A DNA stretch of 34,785 nt from Microcaldota archaeon (lineage in GTDB: Archaea; Micrarchaeota; Micrarchaeia; Micrarchaeales; CABMGC01), in assembly GCA_021850625.1 (NCBI GenBank), contig JAJZLJ010000027.1:87389-122173 (forward strand), read 5' to 3'. Within the stretch, counting starts at the first letter, position 1, and each line of letters starts with the position of its first letter. This document shows positions 10,289-18,749 of the stretch, one piece after another. The position numbers and the translations under genes are program-made. The notes below the pieces were generated by a model. That model was not told the origin of the DNA. It worked only from the letters and a program-made list of their open reading frames with translations, and made no database searches.

Positions 10289-10297
10289 TCATATCAG

Positions 10298-10444
10298 CTA
10301 TAACTGTTGTTTTTTCAATACATATTTGTCAATAATGGATTGAAGAAGTCTTGACGCAGCATTTGTGTTGCCCTTGGAACTTTTCATGATGCGGTAGGAT
10401 TTAATGTTCCTGAATTTCTTATTTATATAGACGTGATACTCCAT
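10298..10444 (-). CDS. Small basic protein (48 aa); absent from the supplied ORF track
   Basis: MEYHVYINKKFRNIKSYRIMKSSKGNTNAASRLLQSIIDKYVLKKQQL; fills the gap between flanking co-directional genes with almost no spacing. Confidence 0.5.
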   Translation of the reverse strand: MEYHVYINKKFRNIKSYRIMKSSKGNTNAASRLLQSIIDKYVLKKQQL

Positions 10445-10445
10445 A

Positions 10446-11171
10446 CTATTCCCTCATTTCTAGATAGCCCTTGGAAACCATCTTGTCTAATATGTCTTCG
10501 ACTCTAGGAGGAGTAAGGTTATATGTCTTGGCAAACTCTTCTATATCAATGCTGCTTCCATGCACCATTATCCAATCTTCAACCATTGACATGAGCGATT
10601 CGTCTGAGTATTTTTGAAGCCGAGTGAGGATTTCGTTTAATTTTTTATTTTCTTCACTTAATTCTGAAGATTGGAGCGCAAGATTCCTATTTGATGCTGA
10701 AAGTTCTATATTAAGACGTTTTATAGCGCGATATTCACTTAACAAGGAGTCATACTTATTAAATAAAGTGCTATAATTTAAAGAGATTCCCGAAAGTAAT
10801 TTATCCAGTGTTGAATCAACATATTGTAAAAAAGTATTTTTATCGATTTCATAAAGATCTGATATGCTAGAAAGGAATGAGGATAAATTCCTTAAAACGA
10901 ATGCGCGGCGCATTGTTTCGCTGATATCATTTGGTATAGAGTATATTATCTCAATTGTGTTTGGATGAAATATAAAAAGGTAAAACAAGTATGGCTGTTT
11001 TTTGATGTTTCTACTTTCAACCATTGCTATAGTAGCAGAATCATTAGATGAAGAACTGGCATAAAATGGTACTTTAGATGCTATATCTTTTATTCCGTCG
11101 AAAGTTCCTATAAGTTTTCCGGAAATCTCTATTTTCTCTACTTTTGGTGTTATAATACCTTCTTCTACCAA
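10446..11171 (-). CDS. Cytoplasmic coiled-coil protein with C-terminal winged helix
   Basis: Coiled coil LSASNRNLALQSSELSEENKKLNEILTRLQKY followed by SSIDIEEFAKTYNLTPPRVEDILDKMVSKGYLEMRE (wHTH pattern). Confidence 0.65.
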   Translation of the reverse strand: MVEEGIITPKVEKIEISGKLIGTFDGIKDIASKVPFYASSSSNDSATIAMVESRNIKKQPYLFYLFIFHPNTIEIIYSIPNDISETMRRAFVLRNLSSFLSSISDLYEIDKNTFLQYVDSTLDKLLSGISLNYSTLFNKYDSLLSEYRAIKRLNIELSASNRNLALQSSELSEENKKLNEILTRLQKYSDESLMSMVEDWIMVHGSSIDIEEFAKTYNLTPPRVEDILDKMVSKGYLEMRE

Positions 11172-11204
11172 AATACCACTATTATATCTAAACCTTGAAT
11201 GTAT

Positions 11205-11639
11205 TTATTGCTTATGTTTTTGCTTTTGCAACCTTGTAGCGGCATTTTCTAGAATGGTGGTGTGTGAAGTTTCATTTGTAATAATTAAATCTGGAGTATA
11301 ATTAAGAAGGGATATGAGGTAAAGAAAGATTAATACAGAAACTGAAAGGATTATAGTCTGAATCGTTGGTGAGATAAAGATTGAAAATATTACAAATACA
11401 ATTCCAAGTGTAATATAAAGTCTTTGACGTGATACGTATCTTTTTCTATTTTTTATATATAGGGGATAACATTCCTTTGAGACCACAAGACGATTATTTT
11501 TTTCTGTTTTAAAGATTGTTTTTTTAAGATACCGTATAGTTTTTATAACATTATCTATCTTTATTTCTATTCCATCGGCTTGTTTGCCACATATTATACA
11601 ATAACTTTTTTGGTTTTTCGTTGCCATATTACTCAACAT
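11205..11639 (-). CDS. Small membrane protein with N-terminal CxxC and two TM segments; start likely M5 (about 11627)
   Basis: YCIICGKQADGIEIK motif; hydrophobic LYITLGIVFVIFSIFISPTIQTIILSVSVLIFLYLISLL. Confidence 0.6.
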   Translation of the reverse strand: MLSNMATKNQKSYCIICGKQADGIEIKIDNVIKTIRYLKKTIFKTEKNNRLVVSKECYPLYIKNRKRYVSRQRLYITLGIVFVIFSIFISPTIQTIILSVSVLIFLYLISLLNYTPDLIITNETSHTTILENAATRLQKQKHKQ

Positions 11640-11925
11640 TTAACTCAGCCACTTTTCCAAAAGTAGCTTCTATTCTTTCCTCGTCTAACGTATTAAAGAT
11701 CTCAACTATTCTAGTATCATCGACGCCTATTCTTCTAAGTATATTTTCAATGTCTGAAGATTTTATTCCTAACTTTTCTAACATTCCTACAAAAGCTATG
11801 GCATCTACATGCCTATGTGATTTTTCTATTATACTTAGCATTGCTTCTATACTTCCAGGACTTACATTTAGCGATGAAAGCATCTTTTTGATATCTATTT
11901 TATTTACTATAAAGGTTTTTTTCAA
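11629..11925 (-). CDS. Small all-helical protein sharing a module with the C-terminus of the adjacent VirB4-like ATPase (TTG start if full length)
   Basis: RHVDAIAFVGMLEKLGIKSSDIENILRRIGVDDTRIVEIFNTL aligns with ATPase C-terminus RHVDIREFAKTALSTGINRQYLIGFLRSIGLNDTIISRIMSYL. Confidence 0.6.
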   Translation of the reverse strand: MKKTFIVNKIDIKKMLSSLNVSPGSIEAMLSIIEKSHRHVDAIAFVGMLEKLGIKSSDIENILRRIGVDDTRIVEIFNTLDEERIEATFGKVAELNVE

Positions 11926-11929
11926 ATAA

Positions 11930-13456
11930 TCACGAAAGATAAGACATTATTCTAGAGATTATTGTATCGTTAAGGCCAATTGAACGTAGAAAACCTATAA
12001 GGTACTGTCGGTTTATTCCAGTTGAAAGTGCGGTTTTAGCAAACTCTCTTATGTCAACATGCCTGCCCTTCTCATTTAATGAATTTAATATTATAGATAT
12101 AGCGTCTGAGCTGTATCCAGACTCTATTAAAATTGAGGTAAGCGACATCTTGTCAAAAGAGTAATCTTTTTTGACGCTAGTATCTGAAAGTTCTTTTTCT
12201 GTCAATATATCAGAGGTAAATATAGAGTAAGTATCTAAAGGTAGCTCCCCTACTATTTTGTTTACAAGAAACACATTAGGAAATCTTACCCCAGTATTGA
12301 AAGCCATATCTATTGCTGCTTCTCCTACGCCGAGTTTACTTATCTCGCTTCTTATAAAATCTGAAAAGTTTAATGAACCCTGAAGATAATTCATGAATTT
12401 CTCGAATCTTATTCTAAGCATAAAGGTTGTTCCTACATTAGAGAAGATGGCTTCATTTACATCGGTAGGATTTTGTGAAGCGACTATGAGACCAAAGCTA
12501 TACTTTCTTCCCTCTCTTATTATAGTTACGGCATCGCTTCGCTCATCGCTTGCTACCTTCCAAGCCTCATCTAGCACTACCAAGGTCTTTAGCCCAGCGC
12601 TTGAGCTCCAGCTTTCAAGTCTCATTTTTTCCTTTAATGTCTGAAGTATGAACAGCGCTGCCATAGCCCTAAAACGCTCATCTGGAAGGCTTGAAAGATC
12701 CAAATCTACAAGACCAGAACTTGTAAGTTTTCCTATATCTATAGTGCTCTTATTGGCAAAGTAATCCTCTCCTTCTCTTGAAAACTGTCTTAATCTATAA
12801 ATAGTATTTTCAAGCTCTGCAGGATAGGCATATGTTCCTTCCTGTAGCTTTTCTTCGAGTAATTTAGTTACATCCTTTAATGTAGGCGGTTCTTTTCCCG
12901 GTGGTGGAGGCGATGCAAGCGGAAAGCCCATGTTTAGATATGCCTGCTCTATTGCTTCCGAGGTAAGACGACGCTGCTCGGGATACTGTGCTATATCTGT
13001 TAAGATATCAAGCGAGTTCATTATCTGTTTTGCTCTGTCTATTGGCTTTATTCCTGAAAGATCCATTATGTTAAGATAATCGCCTTTTGAAAGAGCTACG
13101 ATCTTGCCTCCACTTTGTTTTACCCAGGAGATATACTCCCCAGCCCAGTCAATTATTATGGCATTTGTATTCCATATGTAACTGGCTCTAGCTAAAAAGG
13201 TTTTTACAAAGAAGCTTTTTCCTGCCCCAGTTATACCAACAACTGAGATATGTGGGTTAGTTATATTTGAAAATGTCCACGTGAATGGAACCTTGAAGAT
13301 TTTTGTAGTGCCTACAAAGATTGAATTAGTAGGATCATTAAAAAGTATCTCTGGCGGCGGTTCTGGAGGCCTACTTAAGAATATTCTTTTTGAAAGTTCG
13401 TTGCTCATTAATGTTTGAATGCGTATAAGAGTCATATGATCAATATTAAAATACAA
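11930..13456 (-). CDS. VirB4/HerA-type (DUF87-like) secretion or DNA-transfer ATPase; start may be internal M8
   Basis: Walker A VVGITGAGKSFFVKTFL; IIIDWAGEY; Walker B LKTLVVLDEAWKVA; IIREGRKYSFGLIVASQNPTDV; preceded by FVGTTKIFKVPFTWTFSNITNPH as in VirB4-class ATPases. Confidence 0.88.
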   Translation of the reverse strand: MYFNIDHMTLIRIQTLMSNELSKRIFLSRPPEPPPEILFNDPTNSIFVGTTKIFKVPFTWTFSNITNPHISVVGITGAGKSFFVKTFLARASYIWNTNAIIIDWAGEYISWVKQSGGKIVALSKGDYLNIMDLSGIKPIDRAKQIMNSLDILTDIAQYPEQRRLTSEAIEQAYLNMGFPLASPPPPGKEPPTLKDVTKLLEEKLQEGTYAYPAELENTIYRLRQFSREGEDYFANKSTIDIGKLTSSGLVDLDLSSLPDERFRAMAALFILQTLKEKMRLESWSSSAGLKTLVVLDEAWKVASDERSDAVTIIREGRKYSFGLIVASQNPTDVNEAIFSNVGTTFMLRIRFEKFMNYLQGSLNFSDFIRSEISKLGVGEAAIDMAFNTGVRFPNVFLVNKIVGELPLDTYSIFTSDILTEKELSDTSVKKDYSFDKMSLTSILIESGYSSDAISIILNSLNEKGRHVDIREFAKTALSTGINRQYLIGFLRSIGLNDTIISRIMSYLS

Positions 13457-13488
13457 ATCAAACTATTTAAATTGATTGTATATTTTCT

Positions 13489-14313
13489 TTAATGCTGTAA
13501 ATTGAAAAGCTTGTCAATTGAATTAGGATCTAAAAGGACATAATTAAGTCTATGTAGTGTATGAATCTCTCTTCCAGTAATTCGTATTATATTCAAATCG
13601 AAGGTGTGGAATACTGTTTCTAAACGATTAAGTTGGGTTGTTAATGCATCTGAAGCATCTTTTTCGCTTATCCCTACCCCAGTGGTTTCTATATACATTA
13701 TAGTATTGAGTGGAAGTTCTCCTGAGGACATACGATCTATCTTTGCTTGTAATACATTTACCTTTCGCTGAAGCTCAGTTAAGGTCATTTGATTTGGATT
13801 GCTCGAGTTGGATTCTCTTGAAATCTGAAACTCTAAAAATCCTCTGTCTCCTTCTAGGTCCTCTCGATATTTTTGTACATCCTTGGGATTTGTTATTACA
13901 TTAAATTTAAATGGAAAATCTATATTCATAACTATACGTTCCCATTTTTCAGGAGCTAATATTATCTCGCTGTCATCAGAGTTTTCTATGCCTTCTGCTC
14001 TGAAAATATAATTGTAAAGGTTTGCAGTCAAATACCCCGTAGCGTAGTATATTCCATTTGTATACTTAATTATACGATTTTGCTCCTTGGGGCAATAATG
14101 GTCTTTTGATAACTGTATCTTTATCCCAAGTAAACCAGTAACTACTGGAAAGATCATAAAGTCAACATAATTAATCATTAAAATCAAGGCTACCGCAATT
14201 ACAGCGAAGATTCCTAGAATTATGCCCATAATACCAGTACTCGCAGCGGTTATAAGAATAACAAATGGCGGTATGCAGGAGATTCCAAGATACATTATAG
14301 TTTCTTCATCCAT
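13489..14313 (-). CDS. Membrane-anchored protein: 2 TM plus soluble domain resembling VirB3 + VirB4 N-terminal region
   Basis: N-terminal hydrophobic hairpin; then GIYYATGYLTANLYNYIF ... LTTQLNRLETVFHTFDLNIIRITGREIHTLHRLNYVLLDP, similar in layout to the next gene. Confidence 0.6.
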   Translation of the reverse strand: MDEETIMYLGISCIPPFVILITAASTGIMGIILGIFAVIAVALILMINYVDFMIFPVVTGLLGIKIQLSKDHYCPKEQNRIIKYTNGIYYATGYLTANLYNYIFRAEGIENSDDSEIILAPEKWERIVMNIDFPFKFNVITNPKDVQKYREDLEGDRGFLEFQISRESNSSNPNQMTLTELQRKVNVLQAKIDRMSSGELPLNTIMYIETTGVGISEKDASDALTTQLNRLETVFHTFDLNIIRITGREIHTLHRLNYVLLDPNSIDKLFNLQH

Positions 14314-14322
14314 TAAGATCGC

Positions 14323-15255
14323 CTATATTCCTTCTTTTATGCTTTTTTGTCTGATTATCTCATTGACTGTTTCTACAGGTATCATGTAATTTGGCTCAAG
14401 TAGAGATAACAGTTCATCTCCTTCTGGAATATATGCTGGAACACCAAGCGTTGCACTTATTCCTGTTGCTAACTCCTCGGCTCGTTGATGCACTATACTT
14501 ATTGCTTCTTCTTCATTATCTCCGAAAGCACTTACTGTATAATAGGTCACTAATGCTTGAGAACGAGAGCTGCTTATATTTGAGATAATATTTTGCCACA
14601 TTGTCAGCTCTCCTTTTAATCTATTTATAGTTACAGTATTTTGTTTTTCATTTGACTCTGCTTCTCTTAAGAGTTGGGAGGTATCGTCAAGTTTAGACCT
14701 CAGTTTTGTTATATATTCATCTTTATTCACTACAAGCATTTCAGAGGATATCTTTGTAGTATTTTTTGAGATTGTTATGGCTCTGCTAAAGGTTCTGCCG
14801 AAATCTAATTTCTCAGGATCTGTCATCTCAGTAGATGAACGATAAAGAGGGACTTTTATAAAGGTTGTTGCGTATGTTACTCCCTCGTCTCTTACTACTA
14901 TGGAATTTCCGCTTGGAGATAAGATAAACATTTCCTTTTCATTGAGTACAATAGTCTTGTTTTTCATTTTTGCTGCAGGTATGTATAAGTAGGTATAATA
15001 CTTTGCAGAAAAAGCAACCACAGAAAGTATGAGAGATAATACTCCAAATATGAATATGATTATAGGATTTGTAGTTGATAGGGAAATAACTGCAAATACG
15101 ACACTTATGCCTACAAGTATAATAAAGATAAGCATCTGTGTCTTCAAAGCCAAGTTAGCACCAATAAAGTATATGGTATATTTAATTATATACTTTACCC
15201 TGATAAAGCATATGTTAGAGTATTTTAAATCTAGAGGAGGTTTGTGTAGCTCCAC
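14323..15255 (-). CDS. Membrane-anchored protein paralogous in layout to 13489-14313; likely start M41 (about 15135)
   Basis: Two TM (MLIFIILVGISVVFAVISL, PIIIFIFGVLSLILSVVAFSA); GVTYATTFIKVPLY ... VHQRAEELATGISATLGVPAYIPEGDELLSLLEPNYMIP. The annotated N-terminal extension overlaps the upstream gene. Confidence 0.6.
   Translation of the reverse strand: MELHKPPLDLKYSNICFIRVKYIIKYTIYFIGANLALKTQMLIFIILVGISVVFAVISLSTTNPIIIFIFGVLSLILSVVAFSAKYYTYLYIPAAKMKNKTIVLNEKEMFILSPSGNSIVVRDEGVTYATTFIKVPLYRSSTEMTDPEKLDFGRTFSRAITISKNTTKISSEMLVVNKDEYITKLRSKLDDTSQLLREAESNEKQNTVTINRLKGELTMWQNIISNISSSRSQALVTYYTVSAFGDNEEEAISIVHQRAEELATGISATLGVPAYIPEGDELLSLLEPNYMIPVETVNEIIRQKSIKEGI
15165..15197. promoter_or_regulatory. 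Inverted repeat TAAAGTATAT-N13-ATATACTTTA containing TATA-like sequence
   Basis: 10-bp perfect arms at 15165-15174 and 15188-15197, in the gap between the membrane-protein block and the ATPase block. Confidence 0.4.
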
Positions 15256-16402
15256 CTATTAATTGTGCAAGCTGTGTTACAAGAGCATATGTCATTGCAA
15301 AGATTAATGCAGGATAAAAAAGAACCGATAACCAGAAGGTTCCCATTCCTTGCTCTGCAAGATTTGCCTCTATAACCAAAGGTCCTGTTTGTGATGCGGC
15401 ATTAAGCTGAGCCTCCCCTCCAGCAGAGTTCTGTCCGAAATATGCCGCTTCTGAATTAAGTTGATTTAGAAGGTTTGTGTTTGTAAAGTAAAACGCCACT
15501 GAAAAAAAAGTAGGCATTATTACATAGAAGCCTATTGCTAATGCTATCATAAGTCCACCTAATGCACGCGTAGGTAAAAGTGCCCGTAGTATTATGCCAG
15601 GTATGAGAAAGACTGGTATTGCGGCATACATAAAGATTAGGATAATATAAAACTCTCCGTATAATACAGTCAGCCCATCAAGAAAATATGTAATAAGAGT
15701 GACTGCTGGTAGATAAAACAAATAGTTTATTGCAAAGGAAAATACACCGATTATATTTGAACTGCATACTAATGATGCACAGATTTCTAGGCCAGTAGAG
15801 GTGTAAGATTTATCTGCTACGGCTATCTGAAAAAGCTGCGATGTTAGACTTTGTGTAGTAGAGATAGTATTGCTTATGTAAGATAAAGAGGTAGTATAAG
15901 GATTCGCATTTACTATTAGCGATGGAATTAGACCGAGAATTGTTGCGGCTAGGGAAAGAAAACCTATGACTATAAGTCCAGTAGCTATTGCTTCATAAAA
16001 TTCTCCAATTGCAAAGTTCTTTAGCTTTTCATCAGCAAAAAGAACACTTGCTATATATATTATTAATGCAAGATCAAATGATATAAAAAGTGCAACCATG
16101 GCTACTGGCGCCCATGTATCCCAATTTGAGATCATAGCCTGATTTATCTGTGAGCAGTACCAAGGTGCATTCTGGTCTACAATCTGATTTTGAGAACAAT
16201 AAGTAGTGCTTGAAGAGATTGGTATTGTTGTGGTAGAAGATGAACTAATCGATGTAGAGGTAGCTGGAAAAGCTGAGGTTAACGCTGTTGTTTGTAGTTG
16301 AACGCTAGTTGTTGAAGAAAATGCATATGAGATAAGATAACCAAACTGCATTGGTATAAGAATAAAGGCAAAAAACAGTATCAATATTTTTTTTGTTTTC
16401 AT
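15215..16402 (-). CDS. Polytopic membrane protein, paralog family (copy 6 of 6), VirB6/TrbL-like in style
   Basis: Signal-like N-terminus, Ser/Thr-rich segment, multiple TM, motif GIILRALLPTRALGGLMIALAIGFYVIMPTFFSV, C-terminal LAQLIGGATQ. Confidence 0.7.
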   Translation of the reverse strand: MKTKKILILFFAFILIPMQFGYLISYAFSSTTSVQLQTTALTSAFPATSTSISSSSTTTIPISSSTTYCSQNQIVDQNAPWYCSQINQAMISNWDTWAPVAMVALFISFDLALIIYIASVLFADEKLKNFAIGEFYEAIATGLIVIGFLSLAATILGLIPSLIVNANPYTTSLSYISNTISTTQSLTSQLFQIAVADKSYTSTGLEICASLVCSSNIIGVFSFAINYLFYLPAVTLITYFLDGLTVLYGEFYIILIFMYAAIPVFLIPGIILRALLPTRALGGLMIALAIGFYVIMPTFFSVAFYFTNTNLLNQLNSEAAYFGQNSAGGEAQLNAASQTGPLVIEANLAEQGMGTFWLSVLFYPALIFAMTYALVTQLAQLIGGATQTSSRFKIL

Positions 16403-16406
16403 AACA

Positions 16407-17510
16407 TCACAGCAGATTTATAAACAACGATTCGAAATCAAAGGTTTCTCCCATAGCATGTGAGAAATCAGATATAAAGGTTGTTACAATAGTAAAGGTA
16501 AGTACAGGAATAATAGTTAAGCCTACTACAATGAGCCCTATGTACGCAAAAAGATACTCAGGTAATATGTTTGCTGCGTATCCTAATAATGAACCGCTTC
16601 CTGAAAAAAAGCCTGTTACTACACTTATTGCAGTTATTGCTGGATTTACAACAGGCAAGATTGCCTGGGTTGCCGTAACTCCAGAACCAAATCCTAAGGT
16701 AAGAGCGTTTTGTATTGCCGTATCCATAAAACCATAATTAATACTTACTATTATAGGAAAGATAAAACCTAAACCTATTCCAAATGCCATCATTCCATTC
16801 CCAAAGGTTCTTGTTATCTCGAATGAACGTGCTATTAAGCCTATAGCCATAAAAAGGGCAAAAAGCAATGGAGCAGCAGCGAGCAATAATAGTTGTACTT
16901 GGCTTAGAACAGCAAAATCAAATATTAAAGGAAGTGCAAATCCATCAAATTTGTTGGTTTTTCCGAATGGATCCAAAGCAGCTGCACCGCTCTTTGCAGA
17001 GACAGATGCGCCAAAAGTTGAACTTGTAGAGGAATAACCTAATGTAAGATATGCACCAACATCAGGAGTTATAGAAAACATTAACAATGCAAAATAAAGA
17101 TACTGATTGAACTGCAAAGTATAGGTATTAAACTGTTGAAGATCGCAAAGTGATATCGCATATATATTATTTACAGATGAACCAGAACACGCAGTAGGTA
17201 TTAGTCCCGAACTAGAAAAAATAGGTTCAGGATTGCTTGAGCAGATAAGAGTTGATACTGTTCCAAATGACATTATTAGAACTAATGTTATAAGCAAATC
17301 AAATATTTTACTCTTTGTCCATGATCTTACATTATTCCAATTTATTATCGGAGCTAGTGCATATATCAAAATAAGTATAGACATGCTTGCGAGTACTGCT
17401 AGGAGTATTACTGGAAACCATCCAGTATATGGAGAGGTAAGAAAGTAACTTACACTACTAACACAAGAGTTTGCAACTGCAAGTATAATTTGTGAAAGTA
17501 GTGTAATCAT
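16407..17510 (-). CDS. Polytopic membrane protein, paralog family (copy 5 of 6)
   Basis: Motif GLIARSFEITRTFGNGMMAFGIGLGFIFPIIVSI; multiple TM. Confidence 0.7.
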   Translation of the reverse strand: MITLLSQIILAVANSCVSSVSYFLTSPYTGWFPVILLAVLASMSILILIYALAPIINWNNVRSWTKSKIFDLLITLVLIMSFGTVSTLICSSNPEPIFSSSGLIPTACSGSSVNNIYAISLCDLQQFNTYTLQFNQYLYFALLMFSITPDVGAYLTLGYSSTSSTFGASVSAKSGAAALDPFGKTNKFDGFALPLIFDFAVLSQVQLLLLAAAPLLFALFMAIGLIARSFEITRTFGNGMMAFGIGLGFIFPIIVSINYGFMDTAIQNALTLGFGSGVTATQAILPVVNPAITAISVVTGFFSGSGSLLGYAANILPEYLFAYIGLIVVGLTIIPVLTFTIVTTFISDFSHAMGETFDFESLFINLL

Positions 17511-18739
17511 ACAATCTTACCAAACAATTTTTTGCCACTAAATGATGGCGAACCTAACAATTTCGAAAGCACCTCGACCATATCATAAGATATGATAAAG
17601 GAAATAAATAAACCAGTAAGCATCAATACATAAAAAGCTACCTCTTCGGAATATAGTGAGATATTACCATCTATGCCAAAACCATTTTTGAAAAGAAATC
17701 CCAGAAGAAATGAACCGGCACTTCCAGAAGAGAAGGAGTTTATTCCAAACTGCTGCACAAATGTAACTATATTTCCGCCAACACTGCTAGAGCTAATGCA
17801 TAAATTGTTAGTAGTTGATCCGGCTCCGCAAAGTGAGGAGATACTTGAGAGTATATTAGATGCTGTTGAAAAAGTAAACACAGATAGAATAGATGGAAAT
17901 ATTATGAAAAATGAGATGAATAGTGCTATTAATGAACCCCCTGCAGCCCTTGTCCATGGAAAAGAACGGAAAAGCACTCCGACGTAGAAGAGTATTGGAA
18001 ATAAGAAGTATATTACAAATAAAAGCAAAACTGTTGCTATGCTTACGCCTATAAATCCTGAGAGGACCGAAAATTCATTGTATATAAAACCCTGTATTAT
18101 TCCAAGTCCTGCAAAGGGGGTCAATCCGACGCTTGGAAGAAGGTTTCCGATTGAAGATAATCCCGCACCAGTAAATGAAAACTGTATAGATAATCCAGAT
18201 AAAAGCTGATATCCTACCAACTCAATGTATGTTCCAAACATTATTAATACTCCAGTGAATATTTGTACATTTACTATATTGTTGCAGATGTTTACATAAA
18301 GATTCTCTATATTTCCATTAGAGGTAGTTAATGCAGGAGTTGATGAACTGGTAGTTGTTGAAGAACTAGAAGGAACTGTGGAAGAGGATAAATTTGAAAA
18401 GAACGCAATTGCTCCAGTAGATGTGAATATGGCACTTGCTACAAACATTAATATTAAAATATTTACAAAGGATTCTATGTATTCTGTTTTTGCAAACTGC
18501 TTAAAGCTGTCAAGACCAATTGCAACACCTAGTCCATAAATAAAAGACATGAAGATTATGACAGCTATTATTATAAGGCTAGTAAAAGAAAGTAAATCGT
18601 TGTATGTTGAGAGATTGTAAACTGCCGGGCTTACTATGTTATGAACATTTCCAAAAAAATCGCTGCAATATGTTTGCGCTGCTGAGGATGATCCAAGGAT
18701 CATCAACGCAAAAAGAAAAATCAATAACGATTTTCGCAT
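17507..18739 (-). CDS. Polytopic membrane protein, paralog family (copy 4 of 6)
   Basis: Motif GVLFRSFPWTRAAGGSLIALFISFFIIFPSILSV; C-terminal VLSKLLGSPSFSGKKLF; Ser/Thr-rich outer segment. Confidence 0.7.
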   Translation of the reverse strand: MRKSLLIFLFALMILGSSSAAQTYCSDFFGNVHNIVSPAVYNLSTYNDLLSFTSLIIIAVIIFMSFIYGLGVAIGLDSFKQFAKTEYIESFVNILILMFVASAIFTSTGAIAFFSNLSSSTVPSSSSTTTSSSTPALTTSNGNIENLYVNICNNIVNVQIFTGVLIMFGTYIELVGYQLLSGLSIQFSFTGAGLSSIGNLLPSVGLTPFAGLGIIQGFIYNEFSVLSGFIGVSIATVLLLFVIYFLFPILFYVGVLFRSFPWTRAAGGSLIALFISFFIIFPSILSVFTFSTASNILSSISSLCGAGSTTNNLCISSSSVGGNIVTFVQQFGINSFSSGSAGSFLLGFLFKNGFGIDGNISLYSEEVAFYVLMLTGLFISFIISYDMVEVLSKLLGSPSFSGKKLFGKIV

Positions 18740-18749
18740 AATATAACAC

